Shown: positions 1 through 7,423 of the stretch, in pieces
Layout: each line of letters starts with the position of its first letter
Position numbering within the stretch: the first letter of the stretch is position 1
Assembly: GCA_035575515.1 (NCBI GenBank)
Contig: DATLXU010000147.1
Coordinates: 38,266 to 102,265, forward strand
DNA: 64,000 bases
From: DATLXU01 sp035575515
GTDB lineage: Bacteria > Acidobacteriota > Blastocatellia > UBA7656
Direction: 5' to 3'
Translations under genes and position numbers: made by a program
The notes under the pieces: generated by a model
The model's input: only the letters and a program-made list of their open reading frames with translations
Told to the model about the DNA's origin: nothing
Database searches by the model: none

Positions 1-611
1 GTCAATAGAACTGTGCCGCCGCGTGAGCGAAACTCTTCGACTATCTCCCAGAGCTTCAATCGCGCCTGCGGGTCAAGTCCCGTCGTCGGCTCATCTAAAA
101 AGAGAAGCTCAGGGTCGCTCACGAGCGCGCACGCTACGGCAAGGCGTTGCTTTTGCCCGCCTGAGAGCTTGCCGACTCGCGCCCTGCGTTTTTCAGCAAG
201 CTCGACGGTTTGAATGACCTCTTCGACGCTGCGCCCGCGCGGGTAGAAGCTGCGAAATAACCTGATCGTCTCTTCAACGGTGAGCTTCTCGGAGAACTGT
301 GTCTCCTGAAGCGCGACGCCGAACCGCTCGCGCAGGGCGTGGTCGTCGCCTCTGCCCCAGGCTTGGCCAAGCACTTCGACGGCGCCGCCATCGGGCGCGG
401 TTAGTCCTTCGAGTATCTCGACAGTTGTGGTCTTTCCCGCGCCGTTTGGGCCTAAGAGACCGAAACATTCGCCCGCGCGAACTTCGAGGTCTAATCCGTT
501 CACGGCGATCACGTCACTGTAGAGTTTGACGAGGCCTTTGCATCTAACCGCGAGTCGCTCTGCGGCAGTAGAAATTGCGCGCGATTTTTCAATTATGTTT
601 GTTGATGTCAT
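1..611 (-). CDS. ABC transporter ATP-binding protein (3' end cut by window edge)
   Basis: ATPase subunit of an ABC exporter. It would hydrolyse ATP on the cytoplasmic face and drive a membrane permease that is not in this window. The first 203 codons are visible, starting at ATG 611. Walker A is GPNGAGKTT near residues 50-58, the signature LSGGQKQR near 151-158, and Walker B LLFLDEPTTGLDP near 170-182. This order and the TTGLDP tail are typical of the DrrA/CcmA/NatA-type family (drug, multidrug or ABC-2 exporters). The Q-loop is seen as GVALQETQ. The C-terminal ~100 residues are missing because the window starts here, so substrate and partner cannot be named. No partner gene lies upstream; the next ~465 bases are non-coding. 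Confidence 0.93.
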   Translation of the reverse strand, partial: MTSTNIIEKSRAISTAAERLAVRCKGLVKLYSDVIAVNGLDLEVRAGECFGLLGPNGAGKTTTVEILEGLTAPDGGAVEVLGQAWGRGDDHALRERFGVALQETQFSEKLTVEETIRLFRSFYPRGRSVEEVIQTVELAEKRRARVGKLSGGQKQRLAVACALVSDPELLFLDEPTTGLDPQARLKLWEIVEEFRSRGGTVLL

Positions 612-811
612 AGCAGTTCCGAGGATTGAATGGACAGTTGAATAATTGGCCGCAGCCGCAGTCGAATCACACACTCGCAGACAGCAGCCGTCGGAGAGCG
701 ACTATTAGAAGAAGACTACTATCATCGAATTTCTCCCAACGCCGGAGCCGCGCTTATTTTGAGGCTTCGGCGCATTGGCTACATACTACAACCGCGCGGA
801 AAAATAACGCA

Positions 812-931
812 ACCACAGATGGACACAGATGAACTACATCACGGATAAACACGGAAAAGAAACGAGTGAGTTGTGAGCCGCGCAGTTATCCGTGTTCATC
901 CGCGATTGGTTTATCTGCGTTCATCTGTGGT
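812..931. repeat. Long imperfect inverted repeat, ACCACAGATG...CATCTGTGGT type
   Basis: The left arm (812-854) begins ACCACAGATGGACACAGATG and ends AAACACGG. The right arm (890-931) is its near-complete reverse complement, beginning CCGTGTTCATCC and ending CATCTGTGGT. The arms are about 42 bp with a ~35-base loop. Most differences are G/A swaps between arms. It lies in non-coding DNA and belongs with the other inverted repeats in this window. Confidence 0.85.
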
Positions 932-1014
932 GCGAAATCAATACATGCGTGAGGTTAAATTAAACACCCGCGCGTGTGCATCGCGGCAACCCTGCCCGTT
1001 GCTGCGGCTGCGGC

Positions 1015-1030
1015 TGGCACGATCATTGCA
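1015..1030 (+). promoter_or_regulatory. Sigma-54 (-24/-12) promoter
   Basis: TGGCACGATCATTGCA matches the RpoN consensus TGGCACG-N4-TTGCA at every defined base. The invariant GG (1016-1017) and GC (1028-1029) are exactly 10 bases apart. It sits 47 bases before the secreted-protein start at 1077, on the same strand. No activator binding site was identified. Confidence 0.8.
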
Positions 1031-1076
1031 ATCAAGTGTGGCGGATTAATAAATAATTCGAGCAAGGAGGTTTCGT

Positions 1077-1520
1077 ATGAGGACAATCAGGAGAAGCGCG
1101 ATTGCGGCTATTTTGGTATTTGCTGCGACCGTTTCGATGGCACTTGCGCAAGGGCCGCTGCAAAAGCGAGTCAACTACACGATCAATGTTCCCTACGCGC
1201 TCAGGATGGGCGATTACCTGCTGCAACCGGGCAAGTACGTGCTCTATCAGATAAGCCAGAATGATCTGAACCTGTTCGCGCTTTACAGAAACGACATGAC
1301 GCATTCGCCAATCGCGATGATTCGCACGACGCGAATCGAATACAACGGCGCGGATTATCCCGAAAAGACTCGGATAATGCTCGACATTGATGAATCGAGC
1401 AGCGACGTTCATCCCGTGCTGCGCGGGTGGAACATACCGGGCATGGACGGCTGGGAGATAATCGGTGTTGTTTCAAAGGACAATCACATATTGACGCGCG
1501 TGAAGACGCACTCGCGGTAA
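1077..1520 (+). CDS. Small secreted protein of unknown function
   Basis: 147 residues. An N-terminal signal peptide (MRTIRRSAIAAIL..., hydrophobic to ~22, likely cleavage after ALA-Q) sends it to the periplasm or outside. The mature part has no cysteines and alternates short beta-like segments. I do not recognise a named family with certainty; similar short secreted proteins are common in Acidobacteria-like genomes. The start is well supported: AGCAAGGAGG (1060-1071) is a strong Shine-Dalgarno sequence, and a consensus sigma-54 promoter lies 47 bases upstream. A rho-independent terminator follows at 1577-1601, so it is probably a single-gene transcript that needs an RpoN activator. Confidence 0.85.
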   Translation: MRTIRRSAIAAILVFAATVSMALAQGPLQKRVNYTINVPYALRMGDYLLQPGKYVLYQISQNDLNLFALYRNDMTHSPIAMIRTTRIEYNGADYPEKTRIMLDIDESSSDVHPVLRGWNIPGMDGWEIIGVVSKDNHILTRVKTHSR

Positions 1521-1567
1521 GGCGAAGGCTTCAGATTCAATCTGGAGGACTCATCTGCGGATTATAG

Positions 1568-2392
1568 CTATCTCTGGGCGCATACAGTGCGCCTTTTTTT
1601 TCTATTCTGGCATTGCAGCAGTTGGAGAGGATTTGAATCAAAGACGGCGCACTTTGATTTATTATTGTCGCGGCCTGAAGTCAAAGCGTGTGCGCAAAAC
1701 TGCGGGGATGGCCCCGCGTCCATCTCGTAGTAGCGGCAATAATCAATCAAGCAGCACTCGTCGCAGAGTGGGTTTGTCGGGCGGCAGACTTTGCGCCCGT
1801 GACGAATCAGGTTGACGTGAATCTCGTAGTAGCGATCTTCGGGCAGCATTGCTTCCATAAGACGATGCGCCTCTTCGTCGGAGCATTTTTCAGGAATCAG
1901 GCCGAGCCGCCGGGCGATGCGGAAGATGTGCGTATCAATTGGGAAGACGGGACGATGGCAAGCAAAGAGCAGCGTGCAGGCGACTGTCTTCGGACCGACG
2001 CCTTTGAAGCCTGAGAGGAACTCGCGCGCTTCTTCAAGCGGCGCCGTGCGCAGAAATGACAAATCGAGCGAGCCGCGGCGCTCATAGATTTCGTTGAGCA
2101 GGTTTTTAATCCTGACGGATTTCTGTCGCGCGAGTCCGCCTGAGCGAATGGCGGCTTCGATTGAAGACGCGCGTGCGCGCCGAGCCTGCTCCCATGTTGG
2201 AAATCGGCGCTTGAGATTCTCGAAGGCGCGGTGGCTGTTAACGTTCGTGGTTGATTGCGAAAGGATTGTTTGAATCAGGGCGTCGAGCGGATCAATGTCG
2301 CCTTCCAAGCTAGGAACACCGTAAACGGCTTTGAGGTTTTGAATTATGTAAGGGACGCTCTCAGGGACATCGAGCGATAGTTTTTCTTCCAT
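1568..2392 (-). CDS. nth: Endonuclease III family DNA glycosylase/AP lyase
   Basis: Base-excision repair enzyme that removes oxidised pyrimidines and nicks at abasic sites. The helix-hairpin-helix is seen as GFKGVGPKT with the catalytic-type Lys, followed by the catalytic Asp in FPIDTHIFR. An iron-sulphur cluster loop C-x6-C-x2-C-x5-C (CRPTNPLCDECCLIDYC) lies downstream. I chose ATG 2392 (MEEKLSLDV); an upstream TTG at 2446 would add 18 residues that look non-native. After the cluster there is an unusual ~45-residue polar tail that runs through the convergent terminator (the terminator stem encodes part of RRTVCAQ). The tail is probably read-through that became coding, not a domain. Confidence 0.92.
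   Translation of the reverse strand: MEEKLSLDVPESVPYIIQNLKAVYGVPSLEGDIDPLDALIQTILSQSTTNVNSHRAFENLKRRFPTWEQARRARASSIEAAIRSGGLARQKSVRIKNLLNEIYERRGSLDLSFLRTAPLEEAREFLSGFKGVGPKTVACTLLFACHRPVFPIDTHIFRIARRLGLIPEKCSDEEAHRLMEAMLPEDRYYEIHVNLIRHGRKVCRPTNPLCDECCLIDYCRYYEMDAGPSPQFCAHALTSGRDNNKSKCAVFDSNPLQLLQCQNRKKRRTVCAQR
1577..1601 (+). terminator. Rho-independent terminator, shared by convergent genes
   Basis: Stem GGCGCA/TGCGCC with a 5-base loop, followed by eight T. It closes the secreted-protein gene at 1077-1520. It also lies inside the last codons of the convergent nth gene, whose stop is at 1568-1570. Confidence 0.85.
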
Positions 2393-2530
2393 GAAGAAAC
2401 TTCTACACCAGGAACTGGCCGCGCGCAACTTCGCGCCGAAACTCAAAACTGCGCTTGACGATGTTTGACAGCAAAAGCGGGCGTTTGCGATAATCAGTTT
2501 TCGACATTCTTATGCAGTTCGTCACAGTGC

Positions 2531-2604
2531 GCGGCTGTAGCTCAGTTGGATAGAGCGTCGGTCTACGAAACCGAAGGTCGCAAGTTCGAATCTTGCCAGC
2601 CGCA
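2531..2604 (+). tRNA. tRNA-Arg (anticodon ACG)
   Basis: 74-base cloverleaf. Acceptor stem GCGGCTG/CAGCCGC with discriminator A, D-arm AGCTCAGTTGGATAGAGC, anticodon loop CTACGAA (anticodon ACG, reads CGU/CGC/CGA after inosine editing), T-arm with the GTTCGAATC loop. The 3' CCA is not encoded. A decayed tyrosine integrase lies just downstream, so this tRNA was probably an attachment site. Confidence 0.95.
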
Positions 2605-2626
2605 CTTTCCTTTCAATAACTTCCAG

Positions 2627-3068
2627 CTAATTCACTTTCTGATTTTCCTCTGTGACAGCAACCGGCGCTAGAATCTCTTCCATCCGGTTGACGACTTCAT
2701 TTTGCATTGCCGGAATTACCTGGCTGTAGGTGTTCATCCTCAGGCCGATTTGCGAATGGCCGAGCAAGCCCACTCGTTGCGGGGCGTCTAATTTTGAGGG
2801 AAGCTTCATCAAGGCTAATATCTTCCCAAGAATAAAGAGCTTCCAAGCGGTATCCCTTGATGGCAAATAAGAATCGTTGGGCTTCGTCGGGAGTGAAAGG
2901 CCGGATGTCGCTTTTCTTCACGCGGGCGGGATATGTAAGGGCGGCTATGTTGCAGGCAACGATCCCAGTTATCCGTCCGGATTGTTCCCCATAGCCGCTC
3001 GACTGCAACCAATTCAACATTTCCTTCGCTTCCATATCCGGCCTTTCTTCGGGCAATACCGGCCACAC
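2627..3068 (-). pseudogene. Decayed tyrosine-recombinase (phage-type integrase)
   Basis: Fragments of a XerC/phage-type integrase in two frames. The first frame reads CNIAALTYPARVKKSDIRPF then TPDEAQRFLFAIKG, the usual linker into the catalytic domain. It then jumps from RLEALY straight to SWEDISLDEASLKIRR; intact relatives have ~15 residues here containing the first catalytic Arg. After a frameshift the second frame gives the C-terminus LLGHSQIGLRMNTYSQVIP, including the active-site Tyr, but the His-x-x-Arg box is absent. So it has at least two deletions and one frameshift and cannot be active. Its C-terminal end points at the tRNA-Arg gene 23 bases away, the classical position for an integrated element. 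Confidence 0.85.
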
Positions 3069-3240
3069 CTCCGCAAACGGGACTTTGCGCCTGCGTCACC
3101 ACTGGCCCGCTTGCGGCTCGCCTCGATGTGTCAGATGCACTTCGCCCGACCGCCACGCGGTCGCTAAACTGCGCACAAACTTCTGTGACGCCGAAGGCGC
3201 CTATGATGTTCCCGTTAAATGTGATATTGTGAGTCCTACA

Positions 3241-3993
3241 ATGTTTAAATACTTGCGGCACGTGAGACCCCACTACGCCAGGCGCACTTGGGGAATTCGG
3301 ATTGTATCGAGCGTCGTGATCTACTTATACGTGCTTGCGTCAGCGAGTATACTCGCAAGTCTGTTCTCTTTGCGCGTCTGCGCACAGCAGACCGCACCAT
3401 CATCACCGGTCGTGGTCCAGCCTGGTGCGCCAGGGAAACCGACGCGGACTCTACCCCCTACGACGCGGGCTACGCTGCCGCCAGCCTCCCCAGCCGATGT
3501 GCAGTTCATGCAGGGCATGATTGTGCATCATGCGCAGGCGGTTGAGATGACCGCGCTGATCGAATCGCATACTGATAACAAAGACCTGATGTCGCTGGGT
3601 GCGCGAATCAGCAGGTCGCAGTCCGACGAGATAAAGTTCATGAAACGGTGGTTGGTCTCCCGCGGACAACCCGTATCGGAGCCGATGGCAGACATGCACC
3701 ACATGAAGATGCCGCACGATTCGATGGCGCTTATGCCTGGGATGCTGACCCCTGAGCAGATGGAGGCGCTCAGGAAGGCAAGGGGCGAGGAATTCGACCG
3801 CCTGTTTCTAACAGGGATGATTCAGCACCACGGCGGCGCTTTGATTATGGTAAAAGAGTTGTTCGATACTGCAGGTGCGGGACAGGACGCTGAATTGTTC
3901 AACTTCGCAACCGATGTTGACAGCGGCCAGCGCGCCGAAATCCGGATCATGCAGAACATGTTGGAGAAAATCCCATCAAAGGAGAAACGATGA
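3241..3993 (+). CDS. DUF305 family exported protein
   Basis: 250 residues from ATG 3241 (an open frame extends to 3085 but overlaps integrase debris). An N-terminal basic stretch and hydrophobic segment (~residues 20-45) suggests export or membrane anchoring, followed by a Pro/Thr-rich linker. The DUF305 ferritin-like helical domain has the two hallmark repeats FMQGMIVHHAQAVEMT and FLTGMIQHHGGALIMVKEL. Between them is a Met/His-rich loop (MADMHHMKMPHDSMALMPGM) like those of copper-handling proteins. The His/Met content suggests metal binding; the function is otherwise not established. It overlaps the next gene by 4 bases (ATGA), so the two are co-translated. Confidence 0.88.
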   Translation: MFKYLRHVRPHYARRTWGIRIVSSVVIYLYVLASASILASLFSLRVCAQQTAPSSPVVVQPGAPGKPTRTLPPTTRATLPPASPADVQFMQGMIVHHAQAVEMTALIESHTDNKDLMSLGARISRSQSDEIKFMKRWLVSRGQPVSEPMADMHHMKMPHDSMALMPGMLTPEQMEALRKARGEEFDRLFLTGMIQHHGGALIMVKELFDTAGAGQDAELFNFATDVDSGQRAEIRIMQNMLEKIPSKEKR

Positions 3994-6002
3994 ATCGAGT
4001 ACGTTCCATGGCTTTCCGTTTACTCGTAGGCTCCCTTCTTCTGTGGTCGTGTTTTGCCATCCAACTGCAAGCGCAAACGCCCCCGTCTCAGGAGTCAAAC
4101 AAGGCAGCAACTGACCAGAAGAAAGCAGAGGATGATCCGTTTGCGCCTGAGCCAGCGCCGCCCCTTCCCCCTGGAATGACCGGCTCAGATACAAGCGACC
4201 CGCGGTACAAACTGAAGCCGGGACTATTCGACGCGGGAGAGCTGTCAAAAGGGATGACGCACCTTCTGCTCCTCAAGAAACCCGATGCGTTTCAACTCGA
4301 CTTTGATCCGAATAATCCAAGAGTTCAGAAGACGCTAGGTCTGCTCGGCGTTGCCGAGCCATCGAAGATGCCTAAGCCGATGCAACTGGTTATGGCTCAA
4401 CTGGCGTTTGCAAACTCGGACCTCGCCTTTCAGGGACACTACCTGTTTCAGGGTAATTTTTATGGCGTCAATATCTATGACATCTCCAATCCGGCAAAAG
4501 CCCAGTTGGTGACCTCGATGATCTGTCCGGGTGGACAAGGGGACGTGTCGGTTTTCAAGAACCTGATGTTCATGTCGGTCGAGCAGCCGAATGGCCGCCT
4601 CGATTGCGGCACACAAGGCTTCCCACCACCCCCTCCGCCGCCCCCGGGCGAGGAGAAAAAACCAACTATTCCAGCGCCGCAAAAGGAGCGCTTCCGCGGC
4701 GTGAGGATTTTCGATATATCCGACATTCGAAGTCCCAAGCAGATCGCCGCCGTGCAAACGTGTCGCGGCTCGCACACGCACACGCTTGTCGTTGATCCGA
4801 AGGATAAGAATAACGTCTATATCTACGTCTCCGGCACGTCGTTCGTGCGGCAAAGTGAAGAGTTGCCCGGGTGTTCAGGTGAAGCTCCGGAGAAAGACCC
4901 GAACACGTCGTTGTTCCGCATTGATGTAATCAAAGTGCCGCTGGCTGCGCCGCAGGAAGCAAAGGTGGTGTCCAGCCCCCGCGTCTTTAGCGATCCCCGT
5001 ACAGGCAAACTCAACGCGTTGAGCAGCGGAGGCACGCATGGCAAAGACGGGATGGAGAAGCCAACCGACACCAACCAGTGCCACGATATTACTGTCTATT
5101 CGGCGATTGGGTTGGCCGCAGGTGCCTGCTCTGGAAATGGAATCTTGCTCGACATAACAGACCCCGTCCATCCCAAGCGCCTGGACGCTGTGAACGATCC
5201 GAACTACTCATATTGGCACTCGGCCACGTTTTCAAACGATGGGAAAAAGATCGTGTTCACCGATGAGTGGGGAGGCGGGCTGGGTGCCCGTTGCCGCCCC
5301 AACGATCCAAACAAATGGGGCGCCGACGCCGTGTTTCGACTGAAGGACAATAAGCTGAGTTTCGCGAGCTACTACAAGTTGCCGGCAGCACAGGGCGACA
5401 CCGAGAATTGTGTGGCGCACAATGGTTCGCTCATTCCGGTTCCAGGCCGGGATATAGAAGTACAAGCTTGGTACCAGGGCGGTATCTCTGTTATAGACTT
5501 TACCGACGCGGATCATCCGTTTGAAATTGCCTACTTCGATCGCGGGCCAATTGATCCACATATGCTCGTACTGGGTGGCCACTGGTCAGCCTACTGGTAC
5601 AACGGTCACATCTACGCTTCGGAGATCGCCCGCGGGCTGGACATCTTTGAACTAAGCCCAAGCGAGTTTCTGACCCAGAATGAGATTGATGCCGCGAAGA
5701 CGGTGCGGGCGGCCGAGCTCAACGTGCAGAACCAGCAAAGGATCGAGTGGCCAGCTCAACTCATAGTAGCCAAGGCTTATCTGGATCAGTTGGAGCGATC
5801 GAAGGCTCTGCCAGCGAACCGAATCGCCGCTGTGCGGAAGGCGATTGAAAGCGCGGAAAGTTCACATCTGAATCGAACGGATCTCGCAAAACTTCAGAGC
5901 TTCGCGCCTTCGCTGAAAGAAAGCGCCCGCATGACTAAGAATGCAGTAGACTCGAAGCGATTGCAGGCCTTAGCGGAAATCCTACAGCGACCCGCAAAGT
6001 GA
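3990..6002 (+). CDS. Secreted LVIVD-repeat (beta-propeller) protein
   Basis: 670 residues with a Sec signal peptide ending near AIQLQAQ. The central part holds LVIVD-type blades such as GVNIYDISNPAKAQLV, GVRIFDISDIRSPKQIA and GILLDITDPVHPKRLD, which form a propeller on the cell surface or in the periplasm. A run of eight prolines (FPPPPPPPPGEE) interrupts one loop. The C-terminal ~110 residues are helical and charged. Catalysis is not indicated; the function is unknown. Start ATG 3990 overlaps the DUF305 stop (ATGA), a tight pair that I infer works together. The pair lies between an integrase relic and an IS5-like relic, so it may have arrived by transfer. Confidence 0.87.
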   Translation: MNRVRSMAFRLLVGSLLLWSCFAIQLQAQTPPSQESNKAATDQKKAEDDPFAPEPAPPLPPGMTGSDTSDPRYKLKPGLFDAGELSKGMTHLLLLKKPDAFQLDFDPNNPRVQKTLGLLGVAEPSKMPKPMQLVMAQLAFANSDLAFQGHYLFQGNFYGVNIYDISNPAKAQLVTSMICPGGQGDVSVFKNLMFMSVEQPNGRLDCGTQGFPPPPPPPPGEEKKPTIPAPQKERFRGVRIFDISDIRSPKQIAAVQTCRGSHTHTLVVDPKDKNNVYIYVSGTSFVRQSEELPGCSGEAPEKDPNTSLFRIDVIKVPLAAPQEAKVVSSPRVFSDPRTGKLNALSSGGTHGKDGMEKPTDTNQCHDITVYSAIGLAAGACSGNGILLDITDPVHPKRLDAVNDPNYSYWHSATFSNDGKKIVFTDEWGGGLGARCRPNDPNKWGADAVFRLKDNKLSFASYYKLPAAQGDTENCVAHNGSLIPVPGRDIEVQAWYQGGISVIDFTDADHPFEIAYFDRGPIDPHMLVLGGHWSAYWYNGHIYASEIARGLDIFELSPSEFLTQNEIDAAKTVRAAELNVQNQQRIEWPAQLIVAKAYLDQLERSKALPANRIAAVRKAIESAESSHLNRTDLAKLQSFAPSLKESARMTKNAVDSKRLQALAEILQRPAK

Positions 6003-6396
6003 ACCACAGACCGCAATAGGCGGCTTGTCGCGATGTTGCCGAAGCGCTCGGGCTGAAGCTCTCGATCGAGATGAGATAACAGACAGTGACATTCATCTGC
6101 TAACCGATTCACTCGACGCGGGCTGCGGATCGTGTCCAATGTTAATGCTTAGCAAAAGATGTGAAAGGAAGTCGGGTCGGTTGATGGGTCTGTAAACCTG
6201 ACGATTTAATAGCAGGTTGCGGACGCTTTGAGTAATCCTCCAGCGTGTGTTTTGAAGAGGAATGAAAAGCAGTTGCAATGGGTAAACCGCTTTTTGCGAT
6301 GAACAGAAAACCTATCAAACTGCTCTCACCGACGAGCAGTGGGAACTGCTGGCATATCGTTTTCAGCGTCAACTGCTACGAATGTTAGCTTCACAT
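6003..6396. other. Non-coding stretch with a transposase scrap
   Basis: Between the LVIVD gene and the convergent dut gene. Apart from the IS5-like fragment at 6298-6360 I see no intact gene, repeat or RNA here. Confidence 0.6.
6298..6360 (+). mobile_element. Scrap of IS5-like transposase N-terminus
   Basis: One frame reads DEQKTYQTALTDEQWELLAY, close to the conserved start of IS5-group transposases (K-x-Y-x-x-x-L-T-D-E-Q-W-E-L). Nothing of the transposase follows. Too short for certainty. Confidence 0.4.
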
Positions 6397-6852
6397 TCAA
6401 TCGCGAGCGCGCTCGGAGGATACGCCCGTGCTGCCGAAGCCGCCTTCGCCGCGCGCCGTCTCGTCTAATTCATCAACACGGACCAGTCGCGCCTCTTCGA
6501 CTTTTTGAATGACGAGTTGCGCGATGCGGTCGCCGCGCCGTATCTGAAACGGCTCGCGCTTGTCTGTGTTGAGCATTATCACCGCTATCTCGCCGCGATA
6601 GCCCGCGTCAATGAGTCCCGGCGAGTTCACGCACTCGATGCCGTGACGCGCGGCGAGTCCGCTTCTAATCAGAACGAATCCGGCGTAGCCGCGCGGTATC
6701 GCTACGGCGATGCCTGTTGGAATCGTAGCGCGCTCGCCCGGCCCAAGCGTGAAATCAATTCGGCTCGGCAGGTCAAGTCCTGCGTCACCTTCGTGCGCGT
6801 AGCGCGGCATCGGCAGGCTTTCATCAAGCAGTTTTATCTGTAGTTCGATCAT
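6397..6852 (-). CDS. dut: Deoxyuridine 5'-triphosphate nucleotidohydrolase (dUTPase)
   Basis: Cleaves dUTP to dUMP + PPi, keeping uracil out of DNA and supplying dUMP to thymidylate synthase. All five trimeric dUTPase motifs are present in order: DAGLDL (1), RSGLA (2), NSPGLIDAGYRGE (3, catalytic Asp), RGDRIAQLV (4) and the flexible GEGGFGSTG (5). The 151-residue length is normal. Start ATG 6852. It is the last gene of thyA-folA-dut, 67 bases after folA. Confidence 0.97.
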   Translation of the reverse strand: MIELQIKLLDESLPMPRYAHEGDAGLDLPSRIDFTLGPGERATIPTGIAVAIPRGYAGFVLIRSGLAARHGIECVNSPGLIDAGYRGEIAVIMLNTDKREPFQIRRGDRIAQLVIQKVEEARLVRVDELDETARGEGGFGSTGVSSERARD

Positions 6853-6919
6853 AAGCAGAGATCAGATGTTAGCAACAGGAACCTGACTTGAATCGCTTCG
6901 GCGACGACTAGCATGACAT

Positions 6920-7423
6920 TTAGTCTCTGACATCTTTTCTAACAAGCACTTTGAAAGTGAACGGGTATTGATTCTTCTCGTCAGCCGCGTGACCTGCGCT
7001 TTCTAGTTCAATCCACTCATCACGGTTCCATTCGGGAAAGAAAGTATCGGCGGCGACTTCTGCATGAACCAGCGTCAAGTAGATTCGGTCTGCAAGGGCG
7101 AGCGCGCGCGCATAAATTTCAGCGCCGCCGCAGATGAACGCTTCGATTTCGCCGCGCGCTCGCGCAAGATTGATCGCCTCTTCGACTGAACGGGCTATCA
7201 GGCAACCTTCCGGCCTATAGCTTTCGTTTCGAGTGACAATGATCGTCGTTCGTCCCGGAAGCGGCTTGCCGATTGATTCAAATGTCTTTCGCCCGACGAT
7301 GATGTGATGGCCCATCGTCAACTGCTTGAAGTTCTTCAGGTCGGATGACAATCGCCATGGCAGCGCGCCCGCACGGCCTATGCCGCGCCGCTCGTCCATT
7401 GCAACTATGATTGATACTTTCAA
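6920..7423 (-). CDS. folA: Dihydrofolate reductase
   Basis: Reduces dihydrofolate to tetrahydrofolate with NADPH, recycling the folate oxidised by ThyA. Family landmarks: VSIIVAMDERRGIGRAGALPW at the N-terminus (Met20-loop region), LPWRLSSDLKNFK, the NADPH motif GRKTFESIG, then FICGGAEIYARAL. 167 residues is normal. The start is TTG (7423-7421), overlapping the thyA stop by 4 bases (TTGA), a coupled arrangement that supports this unusual start. Confidence 0.96.
   Translation of the reverse strand: MKVSIIVAMDERRGIGRAGALPWRLSSDLKNFKQLTMGHHIIVGRKTFESIGKPLPGRTTIIVTRNESYRPEGCLIARSVEEAINLARARGEIEAFICGGAEIYARALALADRIYLTLVHAEVAADTFFPEWNRDEWIELESAGHAADEKNQYPFTFKVLVRKDVRD

Larger units (their letters stand above)
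612..1076. other. Non-coding stretch with a long inverted repeat and a sigma-54 promoter
   Basis: I see no convincing gene here. It holds the inverted repeat at 812-931 and the -24/-12 promoter at 1015-1030, both listed separately. The remainder (612-811) shows nothing I can name. Confidence 0.6.

Noticed and set aside
2605..3300. Second copy of the tRNA-Arg 3' end as an attR site
   Set aside because: I looked for a repeat of GTTCGAATCTTGCCAGCCGC downstream and did not see one.
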